Source: Varroa destructor (taxonomy: Eukaryota; Arthropoda; Arachnida; Mesostigmata; Varroidae). Taken from it: DNA of 64,000 nt. Of this stretch, positions 22,885 through 34,265 are shown in pieces (position 1 is the stretch's first letter; each line of letters opens with the position of its first letter). A model generated the notes under the pieces. It ran no database searches. It was not told where the DNA came from and saw only the letters and a program-made list of their open reading frames with translations. The translations under genes were made by a program, and so were the position numbers. The DNA is taken from contig NW_019211457.1 of assembly GCF_002443255.2 (NCBI RefSeq), positions 339,303-403,302 on the forward strand, given 5' to 3'.

Positions 22885-23034
22885 CGTTGAATAAGGACAG
22901 TCTTCACTCCTGTGAAAACAAACATATTCGTTACACACAACGTAACAACAGCCGTTACGAGGTTCCCGCAGAACCCCTTGAAAAGGGCTATATGTACGCT
23001 GAAAGCTCTGCCACTTCGAAGTATAGCAACGATA
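22885..23034 (+). CDS. candidate internal exon, unknown polar protein
   Basis: TTGTTTACTCACAG is a very good acceptor; ACGATA|GTAAGC is the donor. Between them are 49 full codons with RNY bias: NKDSLHSCENKHIRYTQRNN, then SRYEVPAEPLEKGYMYAESS, then ATSKYSND. Polar and probably disordered or extracellular; no family recognised. The complement also shows splice-like motifs, but the plus-strand reading is longer and more consistent. One of the best candidates in the window. Confidence 0.55.
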
Positions 23035-24038
23035 GTAAGCCCATTCATGTCAGTCACTCTCGTACTTCTTAAGGTAATACGGTAACCGTGACAGCTGTCC
23101 GTAGACGCGCGTCTGCGTCAAGGTAGTCCATATCTCTATTAATCCATTTATCACCGCTATGAATGATGTCATTGCAAAAAAACAGCTTAGCTACCTCTTT
23201 TCCTCGCTCGCTACGACGCCACACGTTACCCAACGACTCAAAGTGACTCGATCTTTGAGTTTATTTGTTGTTAAACCGTTTACGCGCATAAACTGTTAAC
23301 ACTGAGTTTACTCTTCGATATAATTGATGACATCGCACCCCAACGCGAGTTTTCGCTGTTATGTCAAAGACTCATCACAGGCACCGATGGGTTTCAGTGT
23401 ACGCGAGCTACAATGACAGTAGCGATAATCGACATTTTAGTGGTCGGCGTAGGGACCACTGTTCGAGTAACTTCCGTCTCTCGTCGCAGCCGATGGCGGC
23501 ATTCGTATAATCCTATCGAAATGCACCGGTGACACGCGAATCGAGCGAACGCCATTACGGAAGTTCAGCACTGAAAGATACGGACGTTTACGAAGAGCCT
23601 ATCATTAAGCTCGGATAATTGATGTGGTGCAATATAGCCACAGATGACGATTTAAAGCTACACGAACAGTGATGTCACTCATGTTAGTGAGACTCCGTGT
23701 TTGTTCACTGATGCTCACCTAGGAACTCCCAGGAATGTTTTTGTTTGTTCGCTTTTTTTTGGCTAAACGTAATTGTTTATCTCGTAACATCGAATGCATC
23801 ACATTTGTTTGTGGCTCAGCTGTGCTCTCAGAATAGACGTACGTACGTACGTGTGTACGTACGTACGTACGTACGTTCGTTCCTACATAAAGAAATATCT
23901 ATCTCACGTAATCCTATTTAGCAGATTGCCCTCTGGCAGTGCAGCGAAACGCTGGGTCGTAAACTGAACATCGAAAATATGCCTACTCAAACAAAACTTT
24001 TCCGGTCCCCTGCCTAATTTCGCACCTCACTCGGCTAG
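23035..24038. other. non-coding stretch with (ACGT)n repeat
   Basis: No coding frame that I support. Contains a 40-base ACGT tetranucleotide array (23837-23876) interrupted once by GTGTGT. The unit is self-complementary, so either strand can fold on itself. Confidence 0.8.
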
Positions 24039-24090
24039 AGAATCGACCTTAATCCTAATAAGAGAAAGGATCGCATTAGTAACGACAGCG
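24039..24090 (+). CDS. candidate short exon
   Basis: CACTCGGCTAG opens and GACAGCG|GTAAGT closes 52 bases. One frame reads RIDLNPNKRKDRISNDS; a second is also open. The upstream tract is pyrimidine-rich. Short, so weak. Confidence 0.28.
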
Positions 24091-25069
24091 GTAAGTTCGT
24101 CGCGCATCATGGTACGCGGAAAAATATAAAACAATCTAGCTTTGTTATCTAGCTGAAATATCAGCGTATCAGATGCCGTATAGTGGGTTCCTTATGTATT
24201 TACTACGTCGCTCTGCTCTAAGCCTATACATTTGTGTTATCTTATCTCGGATCACTGTCTGTCATTTACGTGTGTTGAAAAATACGGAAACTTTTTAAAT
24301 GATGACACTTACAACGATCGACGTGTGTTCGATATAACCTGAGCCGTAGGCGACGGACAACTAGTTCAAATTAATTAACAATGGACATTGACCCGCTTTG
24401 TTGACACTGATGTTACCCACTAAACTATTCTCTATGTCGCTAAGAAATTAGCTTCTTTCTTCATTTAATCTGATTAGGTTACATTGTCCGCACGCACACA
24501 TAGTAAATCTAATCAACGTAAATAGCACTCTTGCGCCGGGGATGATGAGGACGGACCCGCACTCAGTCAGCACGGCCTCCCGTGACCCGCTAGAGGCGAT
24601 GAACTCTCCACCGTGTGCGACTGTATCGCCGGGTGCGTCCGGTTAGGGCATCTCTATTTCAGGTACGTAACACGCCACCCTGCCATAACTCACAGCAAAG
24701 GCTGGCGTTACCGTATATGGACTGCTTTCGTAGGTCCTCTACCGACTAAGTGCGTTCCAGGAAAATTTATTCGAAGCGGAAACTAGAAGCCGGCTAAATT
24801 CGGATCGTCTTTACGAACACGAAACGTTGTCCGCTTTCGATGCTATGTCTTTTGGATTCGTTGAGGTGACCATCTTTGTGACGTGATTACATATACAAGC
24901 AATTCTACCCACGGATTTTCTACTAAAGACAGTAGATTATGAGAAACCTCAAAACAATCGACAAAACTGAACAGTTTCTGTATACGTGTGTGTGGCTTGT
25001 ACAGAGAAGGACGTATGCACCGGAGACCTGTGTAAGGACTTCGTGTTTGTCGAATCATCTTTACACTAG

Positions 25070-25885
25070 TCAATATTGATACTCAAACATTTGTTTCTTT
25101 GCCACTGCCGATGTAGTGGGGATCATTGCTATCATCTCTTTTTGAGATCGATATAGGCCTCTCAGGCCACTGGCAGTTTGCTTCATTGTACTCCGGCAAG
25201 AAACTCTGCTAAAGAAGGCCAACCGAAAAACACCCGTGCAGAAGGGCATTTCGACAGGCTGGCTTCGGTTACAGCAACAGGGGCTGCAACTATAGCTCGA
25301 TTGTCTCTTCCGAAAATCACCGATAGCACGCAGCTGCCTAGTTGTCGCCATTGCGACTATCATTGTGGCTGGGTGTATGTGTGTGTAGATGTTCTCAAGC
25401 CATGCAATGTTTATTCGAGTTATGTTCCCATCTTGTGTTATATTGTAGCTATACGACTGTATCCGTTTTTGCTGGATTGCACTATAGACGGCGATCGTGT
25501 TGCTCTTGCTACAGTCCTTGCTGCTAGTTGTACCGGTATCGACTTCTATGTCGAAACCCTGCACCAGCGCCAAATGTGTTCTAAGCGTTGCAATGGTCCC
25601 AACGATCCTCAGAGAGCTTGCGAACATGGTTTTTGGCCTGTTAGGGCATGACGTCCACCAGCTAGAAAGCCTTTGTGTCTTTACAAAAGTAGCGCAGGAC
25701 TGGTAGCGTTGCGGCAGTGACAGTGAGCAGGCCGGTAAGGGTGAAGATGACATCTTCGTCTCTTTGTCGTTTAATGGCGTTACGACCTTTTCGAAGTACA
25801 CCAGTGGGTCGATGTCACTACAATGGCAACTAATATCGCCAATGGTAATAACAGGTACGATGTTAACTACATTACCTTTAAACTA
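25070..25885 (-). CDS. longest open frame of the window, unknown protein
   Basis: A frame of about 270 codons runs from a possible acceptor (CCTTAG at 25886) to TGA at 25070; its first ATG is at 25801. RNY codons dominate. It includes VNIVPVITIGDISCHCSDID and, mid-way, a TNTIxVYSAIQQ-like region, with a Cys-rich stretch (SCSPCCCNRS) near the end. An in-phase antisense ORF of 157 codons overlaps. A competing view is a last exon from 25208 (acceptor CTTCTTTAGCAG) to 25070 or 25084. No family is recognised. The length is hard to explain by chance even at the local 46 percent GC. Confidence 0.42.
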
Positions 25886-25975
25886 AGGCTCATTGATGAA
25901 AGCTTTTCGTTTTTATACAGTTGAGTAAGGGATAAGGATCATTTTCCAGTCTTCTCAAATCATGGCTGTTCTTAC

Positions 25976-26034
25976 CCGCTGTTCGACCTAATCGCCTTTG
26001 GAAATCGAAACTTTAGGGGTCGAATTTTTTGGAG
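25976..26034 (-). CDS. candidate internal exon
   Basis: GATTTTTTTGGAATCCAG is a strong acceptor and AGCGG|GTAAGA the donor. Nineteen codons read LQKIRPLKFRFPKAIRSNS, strongly basic, plus two bases. That phase fits an acceptor at 25209 in the 25070 frame (GG + A). It lies just upstream of the long minus frame and may be its previous exon. Confidence 0.42.
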
Positions 26035-26989
26035 CTGGATTCCAAAAAAATCTCATAGGGTTCTGGATATAAAAAAGAATTCACTTCGAGCAACTTGATT
26101 TACTACTATTGAAGTTGAAGTACTATTGAGTATTGATTGTTGAAGTTAGGCACGAACCACACAAGATGGTACAGCCGGTTGTATATTATCTAGTTGTCTG
26201 CTTAAATATAGCATGTAAAAAACCTGTATTGAACCGCAGGTAAAAGACATATATGCATATGTAACAGAACACGTGGCGTGATTCTATGGTAGTTGCTATA
26301 ATGGGTCTCTTTGCCGCTAAAAGAAACGAGCATTTGACAGATAGCCATGTTTAATATTATAGGTTTAGCTACATCAAAGACGTGATTTCATCGTTGTTCG
26401 CTTGTTTACACAAAAAATATACGCAAACGTTAAAAAATTAATATATCTATGAAAAACTATTAAAGCTATTGAAGGATAGCGATAAATGCTCTAACAATCG
26501 CCTGTTCCAGACGTTGACTCCTAATCCGCGTCTATTAGAGAAGTGGGTTAATGTCATGAACATTACGGTACTTCTTTTAGGCTTTTGCACAATGATTTCC
26601 AGTACCTTGTCTTGTTAAATCGATATCTATACTAATAGTAATATGTTGTTTAGGTCAGCAAAGGCAAATAAGAAGTGCATGAAGTCTTATGCCGGATGAT
26701 ACCAAACGCTGGCGTAATTTTTTCGCTAGAACCTTAAGCCAAGGTTAAAGTACGCACAAGAAAATGTCGGCTTTTGTTTTTTTGCTTGCTCAGTCTGTAG
26801 ATTTTCAGCTGTCTAGACAACTGTCAGCTCAGTTTGCCCTCGTGCTTATATTAAAGCACCTATACCAAAAAGCTTTGCCCGTTGAATGCGCACGATGCCC
26901 GTTCATAAAGAACTTTGATTTCTTTTTTAATGCACTACTTCCAAGTCATCTCTACGCGTAACCATATGATTCTATAATATATCCTATAG

Positions 26990-27026
26990 TTGAGTATCAA
27001 ACGTTCTATAAAGCTCCATCACTTCC
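26990..27026 (+). CDS. candidate microexon
   Basis: ATATATCCTATAG and CTTCC|GTAAGT bracket 37 bases, open as EYQTFYKAPSL. Too short to separate from chance. A plus ORF at 26764-26961 (ATG start, MSAFVFLLAQSVDFQ) precedes it without clear junctions. Confidence 0.22.
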
Positions 27027-27489
27027 GTAAGTTACGTTCTGTGGCTCCTGACATTATAGCGGAACTCTGCTTCTCAAAAGAACTATACGATTGATTATAA
27101 TGTTTTTTTCTTATATATATACCTGGGAATAATAAGAAGAATAATAATTATAAGAAGAAAATGATAACCATAGTGCGAGTGAATGCCGACGTTGAGGGTG
27201 ACTACGAACGAAGTTGCACAGTTTATCCGCTCAGTGAAGTCTCGTGTTCCGTAAATTAATTAGAGACTGGTATCTGTGACATAAGGACAAATGTGTGCTT
27301 TGCAAAACAAACTCTACAGAGCGGATGCATCAAAAAGTTTCAACTTAGAAATCAAAATTACTTTTATCAATCAGTAGGCTTCTACATTTAACAATGATCG
27401 CAAGTCGCGACGCCTTGAGCGAAATTGGCTGACAAAAGCCAGCGACATACTGCCGAAGTTAAGCCTGCAGCCTGACATTCACTGGTGTG

Positions 27490-27508
27490 TATATATATAT
27501 ATATATAT
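27490..27508. repeat. (AT)n microsatellite
   Basis: A short uninterrupted AT array. Similar arrays occur at 4637-4651, 31040-31058, 42994-43009 and 62041-62055. Confidence 0.92.
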
Positions 27509-27972
27509 GTGGAGTAATAAAGAAAGTTTACTGGAAAGCGGCCGATATCGCCGTTCTAGTGATGTGTTTGGCATTTTTAAAATTTCTATAGCGAAAAGCC
27601 TTCATCGCGTGCAGCTAATTAATGCATGTACGTTTGAAACGGTAAGCTTCGCACTGAATTTTCGAGCGTGGACATTGTAAGTTGATGAAGGAAGTTTAGC
27701 TAATACATTAGATTTAGGTGAAATAGACGTATCTCGAAAATGCGACAATACTTACTACAGTGCATCTTCTGTCAATTGATTATGTAAAGTATGTACGTTT
27801 TTTATTTTCTCAGAAGCTCAGAAACCGGTTTGTAGACATTGTCCGATAATCCATAAATGAAAGCTTAGGAAAAAAGCTCATCAAATTTCCGCAAATCACT
27901 AATCCATATTTTATTCGGCTCAGCGTTATGGAAAATTTTCAATAAGTATAACCGTTGGGCTTTTATGCTTGA

Positions 27973-28051
27973 ACCATGTTTCGAACTCCCGTGCAGACAC
28001 GTTTAAATTTAGCGGAAAGTATATAGGTAAATTCACGTAAGCTAAGCTGGC
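27973..28051 (-). repeat. tRNA-like element
   Basis: On the minus strand an A-box-like CAGCTTAGCTTACGTG is followed by a B-box-like GAGTTCGAAAC at tRNA spacing. The stems are not convincing and no A tail is present. A decayed SINE head is the likeliest reading. Confidence 0.28.
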
Positions 28052-28234
28052 GACGTTGTTCAGCAATCATTTGCTATAATCGATGCTACTTCGGAACCGT
28101 GATCACCTACCTCTATGCTCATCCCTACCTAAAGCTCCGCAGTTCGTCAATCTTGACGAGATAATCATCCTTAAGCGGCAAGCTTTCTAGCTAACAACAA
28201 GTGCCTTTGTTTTTTCCCTAGCGACCGATTTAGC

Positions 28235-29110
28235 ATATAAGTATGGCGGCCTCAGCTTCGGTTCGCCGCGCCGCAGCAACAGGCTCATCCGACAATCCGA
28301 AGCTAACTACTCTGAAGATGACTACTCCCAATACGACCGGAACCGTCAGTGCCTCTCGAACAACGCGCCGTGAGCCGCCGTTAGCAGCGAATCCCGAGCC
28401 AAACACGCCGTTCTTGGCTCCTCCTTCCCGTCCGCCGTCGCCTCGGATCTCCTTTGCCAAAGCTTGCGCAACGGACGGACCCGATTGACACTGCGGCTAG
28501 ATGCGATATGGGGCGTCCCGCAAGGCGTCGCGTTTCGCAAGGAACGGCGCTTCTTCTTTTGCCGCTCCGATGCTTTGCTGTAGCCGTCGCTGTCGCTGCC
28601 ACTAGCGCCGCGGCCGACGTTGCTCTTCGATCGATGAGTGGCTAACTCCCTGCCTGGCGGAGCTAACCAGAGCTCAATCGAGGAGTCGAAAAAAAGCCAG
28701 AAAGGCTTTGGACCCTCAGGACGGCTGTTGCCGACTGGTGCCGTTACCGTGGCCGGAGCGCTGGAGCGCCGCTGGTGCTAAACGAAGTCCCTACCTCAGC
28801 CCTTGCCGCTTACTGCCGGGGTCCACGAGATCTCTTGTTGTCGCCCGCACCGGCCGTGGCCCGCGAACACCATCATGAAATAGAAGAAGAAGACGACAGT
28901 GAAGATGACAAAGAGCAGTTAGAGATGCGGCAGTATCAGCTGGTAAGCAACAGTGTAACGTCACCCAATGTACGGTTCCCGCAACAAGTTAACGCGTCTC
29001 TTACCGTGTGTTTTCTCCGGTTTGCCGGTTCGGTTAATTGGGTGTCAAAGGCATCCGCGCAGACCGCGCGTGAACGACGCGCCTTCAGAAGATGTCTACG
29101 GGTGACAACG
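28235..29110. promoter_or_regulatory. CpG-rich segment
   Basis: G+C and CpG content rise sharply against the AT-rich surroundings, with many CCG, GCG and CGC triplets. Long frames are open on both strands because stop codons are rare at this composition. It may mark a first exon or promoter region, or simply GC-rich coding DNA. No TATA or initiator element could be identified. Confidence 0.5.
28671..28942 (+). CDS. candidate exon ending in an acidic tract
   Basis: AGCTAACCAG opens 90 codons that end at CAGCTG|GTAAGC. The frame starts LNRGVEKKPERLWTLRTAVA, passes a Pro/Ala-rich part, and ends HHHEIEEEDDSEDDKEQLEM plus RQYQL, an acidic run typical of disordered linkers. The donor is good and the acidic run is open only in this frame. 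Upstream GC-rich frames (28243-28645) are open too but shift frame repeatedly. Confidence 0.45.
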
Positions 29111-29151
29111 GGATACAACGTTAGTTCTCGACGATGCACAAAGAGAAAGTA
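29005..29151 (-). CDS. candidate internal exon, phase 0/0
   Basis: GATTGCCATCTCAG opens and ACACG|GTAAGA closes 49 codons: YFLFVHRRELTLYPVVTRRH, then DAFDTQLTEPANRRKHT. Good donor, fair acceptor. It lies opposite in strand to the exon candidate ending at 28942, so the two belong to different genes if both are real. Confidence 0.38.
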
Positions 29152-30745
29152 CTGAGATGGCAATCTTTAAAGAAGATGCTGCGGAGATGTGCGGTAACGG
29201 TATGTACAGTAGCTTGATTGCGTGAAGTTATTCAGGCCCGATGATATTGTAGTGAGATATAGGTCAGGTTGAGTGCAGGAGTGGCTCAACGATGGAAAGA
29301 CAGAGTGAATTTTAGAAGTTGCTGCTGATGGGGTATGACCAAAGCGCACGGATCACGTTTCGATTACAAAGCACATCTTGTAACGGTTTAGAGTAGGTCC
29401 TTGCGCGGCGACTATAATCAGTGATTGTTTCACGGGCCCAGATTTTCCTGATCGGATCGTTCCCACGTTCCTCTCTGAACCGACGGCCGATTGATTAGAA
29501 AACGCTGTCCCAATAGAAGACTTGGCAGGAATTTCTTCGATGTTGTCATGTCTCAGTTTATAGTGTTCAATCGTTACCCGCAAATGTGAACTTCAGGACG
29601 CTTGGCACGTCAGGTGTACGCACCTGTGGGTTTGACACAGTTTGGGACGATGGTATACCGGATTGATCTGTAAAAAGATGTGGACACGAAGTCTGGAAAG
29701 CTCGTCAGAGGAATGCGTTTGCGTTTGGAGTGGCGGTGTTCATGAGGGAGGGGGAATTTTGAACAAAATATACGATCAGCGATAAGTGAAGTTGCAAGAT
29801 GATTCGGCAAGGAGGAGTACTTCAACTGCCTTCAGTGATGACCTAATGCCAGGCAGTGACTCATGTACAGAACAGACGAGCGTTGCCGTTCACTTGGGCT
29901 CTGGAACATGATGCTACCATTTCAAGCTGTGTCTCCATCACACGGTACGTTGATTGTACTTTATCTTTTACTTGTCTAGTAGATTTTCGATCCATTACTA
30001 TAGCTCAACCTTAAAAAAGGCTGGTTAAAGGATGGTCAAATCGATATTTATCTATTGTGCTATTTAATTCAATGCGACGAAGGCGACATCTGGTGATCTC
30101 GTCGTGAAACAGTTCGAAGTAGCGCAGAAAAAAAACACCGACTTCAAATCAGGGCTAGAGAAGGCTGTATATCTCCTAACGGATAGGACTGCAGTTAGGC
30201 AACGCTTGCGTGGTCAATAGTTGGATGTGACGATCTGTATTCGTAGACGAGAGTCACATGTTAAACTTTTAAAATTAAGCAAAAAAATCTAGAGAAAACC
30301 TGTCAACAGCCTCGGCAGTCGTCGAGTTATATACCAAATCAGTCGTAAGAAATTAGCAACGACAACAACTGTAATGGACGAACAAATAAAGACTAGCATA
30401 AATGAAAACAAAGGATTTTTACCGGCCAACAATTTTTCGTTGTACGCACACGTAACGGTTAACTATAACGATACAGTTTAGCTACAACGGACAAAGTCTT
30501 ATATCTTCACTCTGAACGCCTTGACCGCTTCCTTTCAACTCTGATTGAATGGCCTTCTGGTGGCAATCACAATGAACCTATCCTTCAGCCATCTGTTCGC
30601 ATTTCAGGTCCACGCAAAATACCAATGGCTTTTTTTGTTTATTAAAATGTTTTATCTTCAACATCCACAGATCCGCTCGCGACATTTGCCCATCGATATC
30701 CTGTGACGTATAATTTCGAGCCACGTATCTGACAAATGATGTCAA
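29152..30745. other. non-coding stretch
   Basis: Only short frames without matching splice sites (for example 29353-29583 and 29610-29825 on the minus strand). No repeat of note. Confidence 0.45.
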
Positions 30746-30982
30746 TCGTTACTGGTGGATATAGAGGGTTTTCCTTCCGCAATTAGTTCCCGACTAGGTA
30801 GAGGCGTGAGTAACAAAGTAGTTTGGTATCGGCTCGCTTATATGCTGAACCTGTGCACCGCAAGCAAAGACATTCGTCCGTCCTCAGCCGACAATTGGGG
30901 ACTACCTATCGTAGTCGACCTTGTGCCACTGGCTTTTGCCAATGGCAATGAACTAATAATGAATGGCCTTACTACGTCGTGA
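30746..30982 (+). CDS. open frame, possible terminal exon
   Basis: A 78-codon frame to TGA with strong RNY bias: VDIEGFPSAISSRLGRGVSN, a hydrophobic middle, then LPIVVDLVPLAFANGNELIM. No clear acceptor is seen, and an internal GTGAGT (about 30807) could be a donor. The antisense frame is also open. Confidence 0.35.
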   Translation, partial: SLLVDIEGFPSAISSRLGRGVSNKVVWYRLAYMLNLCTASKDIRPSSADNWGLPIVVDLVPLAFANGNELIMNGLTTS

Positions 30983-31233
30983 CAAATTTTGATACTAACG
31001 ATCTGCGTCCCAAACAACGATGTTTCTAAAATGTTCTCAAATATATATATATATATATGTACAAGCCCTTTGAACATGAAACAATAAATTTACATTTAAT
31101 TAAACTGTTTAGTTTAATAGAAAGAAGCGTTACAATTGCGCCAATCAACGGCATGTGCTAATTTTATTCATTGATAGCTTCTAGAACTCGAAGATTTTTC
31201 AAGCGTGCAGGGGTATTGGCGTGCAGATCTTAC

Positions 31234-31309
31234 CTTTGATTATCTGTATCATATGATCATCGTTACCGGTGTTCTGTTGACACGTTATCTGCGCGAAAGC
31301 TTCGAGGGC
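31234..31309 (-). CDS. candidate internal exon, helical protein
   Basis: Ends at ATCAAAG|GTAAGA, a consensus donor. The 25 codons read ALEAFAQITCQQNTGNDDHM, then IQIIK, with RNY bias and helix-like character. Acceptor choice lies between AACACGAG and CTTTCGCGCAG. No family assigned. The peptide is among the most protein-like in the window. Confidence 0.48.
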
Positions 31310-33273
31310 CTCGTGTTAAACGATTAAGCTGATAGTGGCCGTCTGATGGCCGACATCGAAACGACCTAACGAACAGACTGACTGAAGGAACATTTGATTA
31401 ACGATGGTAAGAGCTAACGGCAAAAAAGGTCAGTGCCTGAATTGTTTATGAACAGATGGCCATGATGAAGGTTCAACAGTTGAACATCACAGCTATTTAG
31501 TTATGTAAAATTTTACGCCATTACTATTGATAAATATCCAATTAATGAATGTTTATTTTATCATAGGGCTGAAACGGCAATAAAGTGCTTTTATAGTAGG
31601 TCGGAACTATATATCAATGTGCCGATACGAAACAATCAGTGATCATTTACCTGAGTGGCAATTTAGTCCAGTTTTAGCTAGGATTAATCAGGCTATGGTG
31701 AAATATTCAGAATTTTATCAAGGAAATGCTGGCAGGGCTACACAAACGGGTCCTAGCAGGATTTTCAGAACCGAAAAAAAAAAGGCACTGCTAAAGGAAA
31801 TTTCCATATCAGGCCAATGACAAGCCTGCATACATCTACATATGACAGATGCTTTACGCATGTATTCCTCCATTCTATCTAGTTGTTATGATATAATTCA
31901 AATTGACGCAAGTATGGTACTGAGCAATTTTTTCGTTGATCATCTACTACGCGTGTATATATAGGTGGTATCATGCAAATCGGACGCGACAACACGATAA
32001 CTTCCCTAGCGCTATATATAATTGGATAGGCGGTTACAGTGTTGTACATTGTAAAATTCTATGTCTGTAAGATCCGCGTTGGATTCATCTTGCTTTTGCT
32101 GTTCTATCATCGAAATGTGGGCTTGGTCTTTAAACGCTTATAAAATAGAAGAGTACGCTCCCTGTGCTTTGAAACGAGAATGACAACGGCTCAGATGACG
32201 TTCGGTTTCCTTTGTAGAACGTTTTCGTTCGTAGAGATTGCTGATGTTTGACATCTGCTACGCGGTCCTTTGATACAGTTGGACGAATCGGAATTAGGGT
32301 GGCATCGTCATCTCCTTGTTTCCATGTAAATTATAAGACCTACACATGATAGACGCAAATCTTCCCAAGTATCCTTTATACTTGGGTGTGTTATTCACGA
32401 ATAAATAGTCCGCGTTCTTCGAATGTACGATTGTCCTACTGTCATTACGTGAACGTTGTTACTGCTACGAGGGGCCAGAAAATCGAATATCGAGGATCGG
32501 TGTTATTTTCCAAATGTTTTTACCTATACCCTCTAGATAATGTTAGTCGATGGACATGTAGGCCTGTTTGGACACGAGCCGTCAAATGAAGATGTAGAAA
32601 AAAACAAACACCTGAATTAGCCGTTGTCGTTGACAACGAGCTGTTGGCAGTGCGAATACCTCTAAAGGGGAACATTTTCGTGCGAAAGATGTTCTTACTA
32701 AATAAATTGCACAAGCTTTGCTATTCAACCCCGCTATATCGTGACGCGATTCTTCTTCGTGGCTACGAACGCCTAGTTTATTTGGTAGCCACTGGCAAAA
32801 ATTCTAACAACTCTATTATTTCAGATACAAATTCGTAGAGTTATTGAATTCCTTCACTTGTCCAACTCAGACTATCCTTATTGTCCTAAAATAGCCCGCG
32901 GGGTATTGTCTAAAGTTCACCGCCAACTCAAGCAAAAATTAAAATGACTGAAAAACATTTTTACTTATTTTGCAACATTTTGGAGTTCAAAATGCATATA
33001 TATATATATGTGTGTGTATGTGTGTATATATATAAATAAGTTCGGACAGGAAACAGCCCAAGCAGAAGTGGTCCAATTGAATATAGCTTTTTTAACGAAA
33101 AGCCTATGCGTTTGACGACGACGACGGCGACGACGGCGACAATCGTTGGAACGTTTTTATATGATATCGACCGTCTGGGTGCACAATTCTGAATTCATTT
33201 ACTTGAACAAACATTATATCATCTGGTCTACGGAATACAGACTTTATCCAGAACCAAATACTTTAGACAAACC
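31310..33273. other. mostly non-coding stretch
   Basis: Short plus ORFs (31617-31820, 32386-32589, 32644-32838) lack a convincing splice pair. Contains a compound AT/GT microsatellite (32996-33034) and a (GAC)n-like tract (33114-33140). Confidence 0.45.
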
Positions 33274-33350
33274 TCAGCGATGGCTTAGTTGATAGTGAAA
33301 ACCGGTATAATACGTCAGTTTGGCGTGAATCGCTTATTTGAACCTGGACA
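33274..33350 (+). repeat. tRNA-like element
   Basis: An A-box match TGGCTTAGTTGATAG (33281-33295) is followed by a weak B box around 33336-33346. AGCGAT and ATCGCT near the ends can pair. The B box is degenerate, so an old SINE head is more likely than a tRNA gene. Confidence 0.3.
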
Positions 33351-33984
33351 TTAATGCGCACGATTTAATTCGGATGATTTTCCTACGAGGAAAGGTTCAT
33401 TTCTGCAACAAGGACGATCACGGTCATAACCTGAGATATGAAATCGTCAAAGGCCTAATTTATAGAAGGAAAATTTACGTTTTATAGAGTGAGAAGTTCT
33501 ATCATATACCTGAGGTGCTGCGTCCGGCCTACGAGGGGCTGTGGGGCCGAACGTACGCTTGTTACAGCTTTGATACTAGTTGTATCCAAAAAGATTACAG
33601 AGCCATAGCCATAAACTACTTGATTCCGATAGCTGGCTAAGTACTAAAAATTTCTATAGATATATACATTCGACTATTAACAACAATTGTTTATATCTAA
33701 GGATAAGCGGACAGATTGGCTAAAAAGTCAGGGGCGACTTAAAAATAGATAATCAATAAAGGCGGAAGAACGAGTAAATGAATAAACAGAGTCTAAAATT
33801 CTGTTAGCAAATACAACGACAGCACGTGGCGACTTTTTCGAAAGGACTCGATCTGCAGGAGAAACGACGCCTGTCTGCTCTTATATATGCATACATGTAT
33901 GTATGTGTATGGCATTGTTTCAGTGGTGTATGGATAGCCAACGGCTGACCTTGATATCGGTCGTTTCACGGCGCGAATTTCACT

Positions 33985-34265
33985 TTCGCGATCTTCATCA
34001 TCACCGACAAAAAAAAAAGATCGAATCAGAGTTTTCTTTTTTTTGTCCTCGTCAACTTCGTCGCCGTTGCTCCTTTTTGCCATCTTCACCGTAACTGCTG
34101 GAAGTCTTCGCCGGAGTCGCGGCAGCGGCAGCGACGGCCATCGATTTGGCAGAGTCAGTTTCGCTTTGTCCAGAGCGGTAAAGACCGTCGTACTGACTGG
34201 TATCGTCGTTTGGCGTCGTATTGGCGACTGAGAGGCGGTGCGAGAAGCCGTAGCCGGCACCATCA
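33985..34265 (-). CDS. low-complexity coding-like region with apparent frameshift
   Basis: After GGGACTTAG one minus frame is strongly RNY: DGAGYGFSHRLSVANTTPND, then an Ala-rich run and SSSYGEDGKKEQRRRS, stop. From the AAAAA at about 34073-34080 an overlapping frame continues just as RNY-rich: SNGDEVDEDKKKKTLIRS, then VGDDEDRESEIRAVK. One missing A would join the two. It may be a homopolymer error, a recent pseudogene, or two alternative exons. Serine, alanine and acidic content suggests a disordered protein. Confidence 0.42.

Noticed and set aside
22883..22909. 27-base minus exon between TTTTCACAG and GTGAGT
   Set aside because: It is antisense to the longer and better plus-strand exon at 22885-23034.
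28490..28590. Reverse-transcriptase-like GVPQG in a plus frame
   Set aside because: No other reverse transcriptase motif is near, and GC-rich DNA makes such strings by chance.
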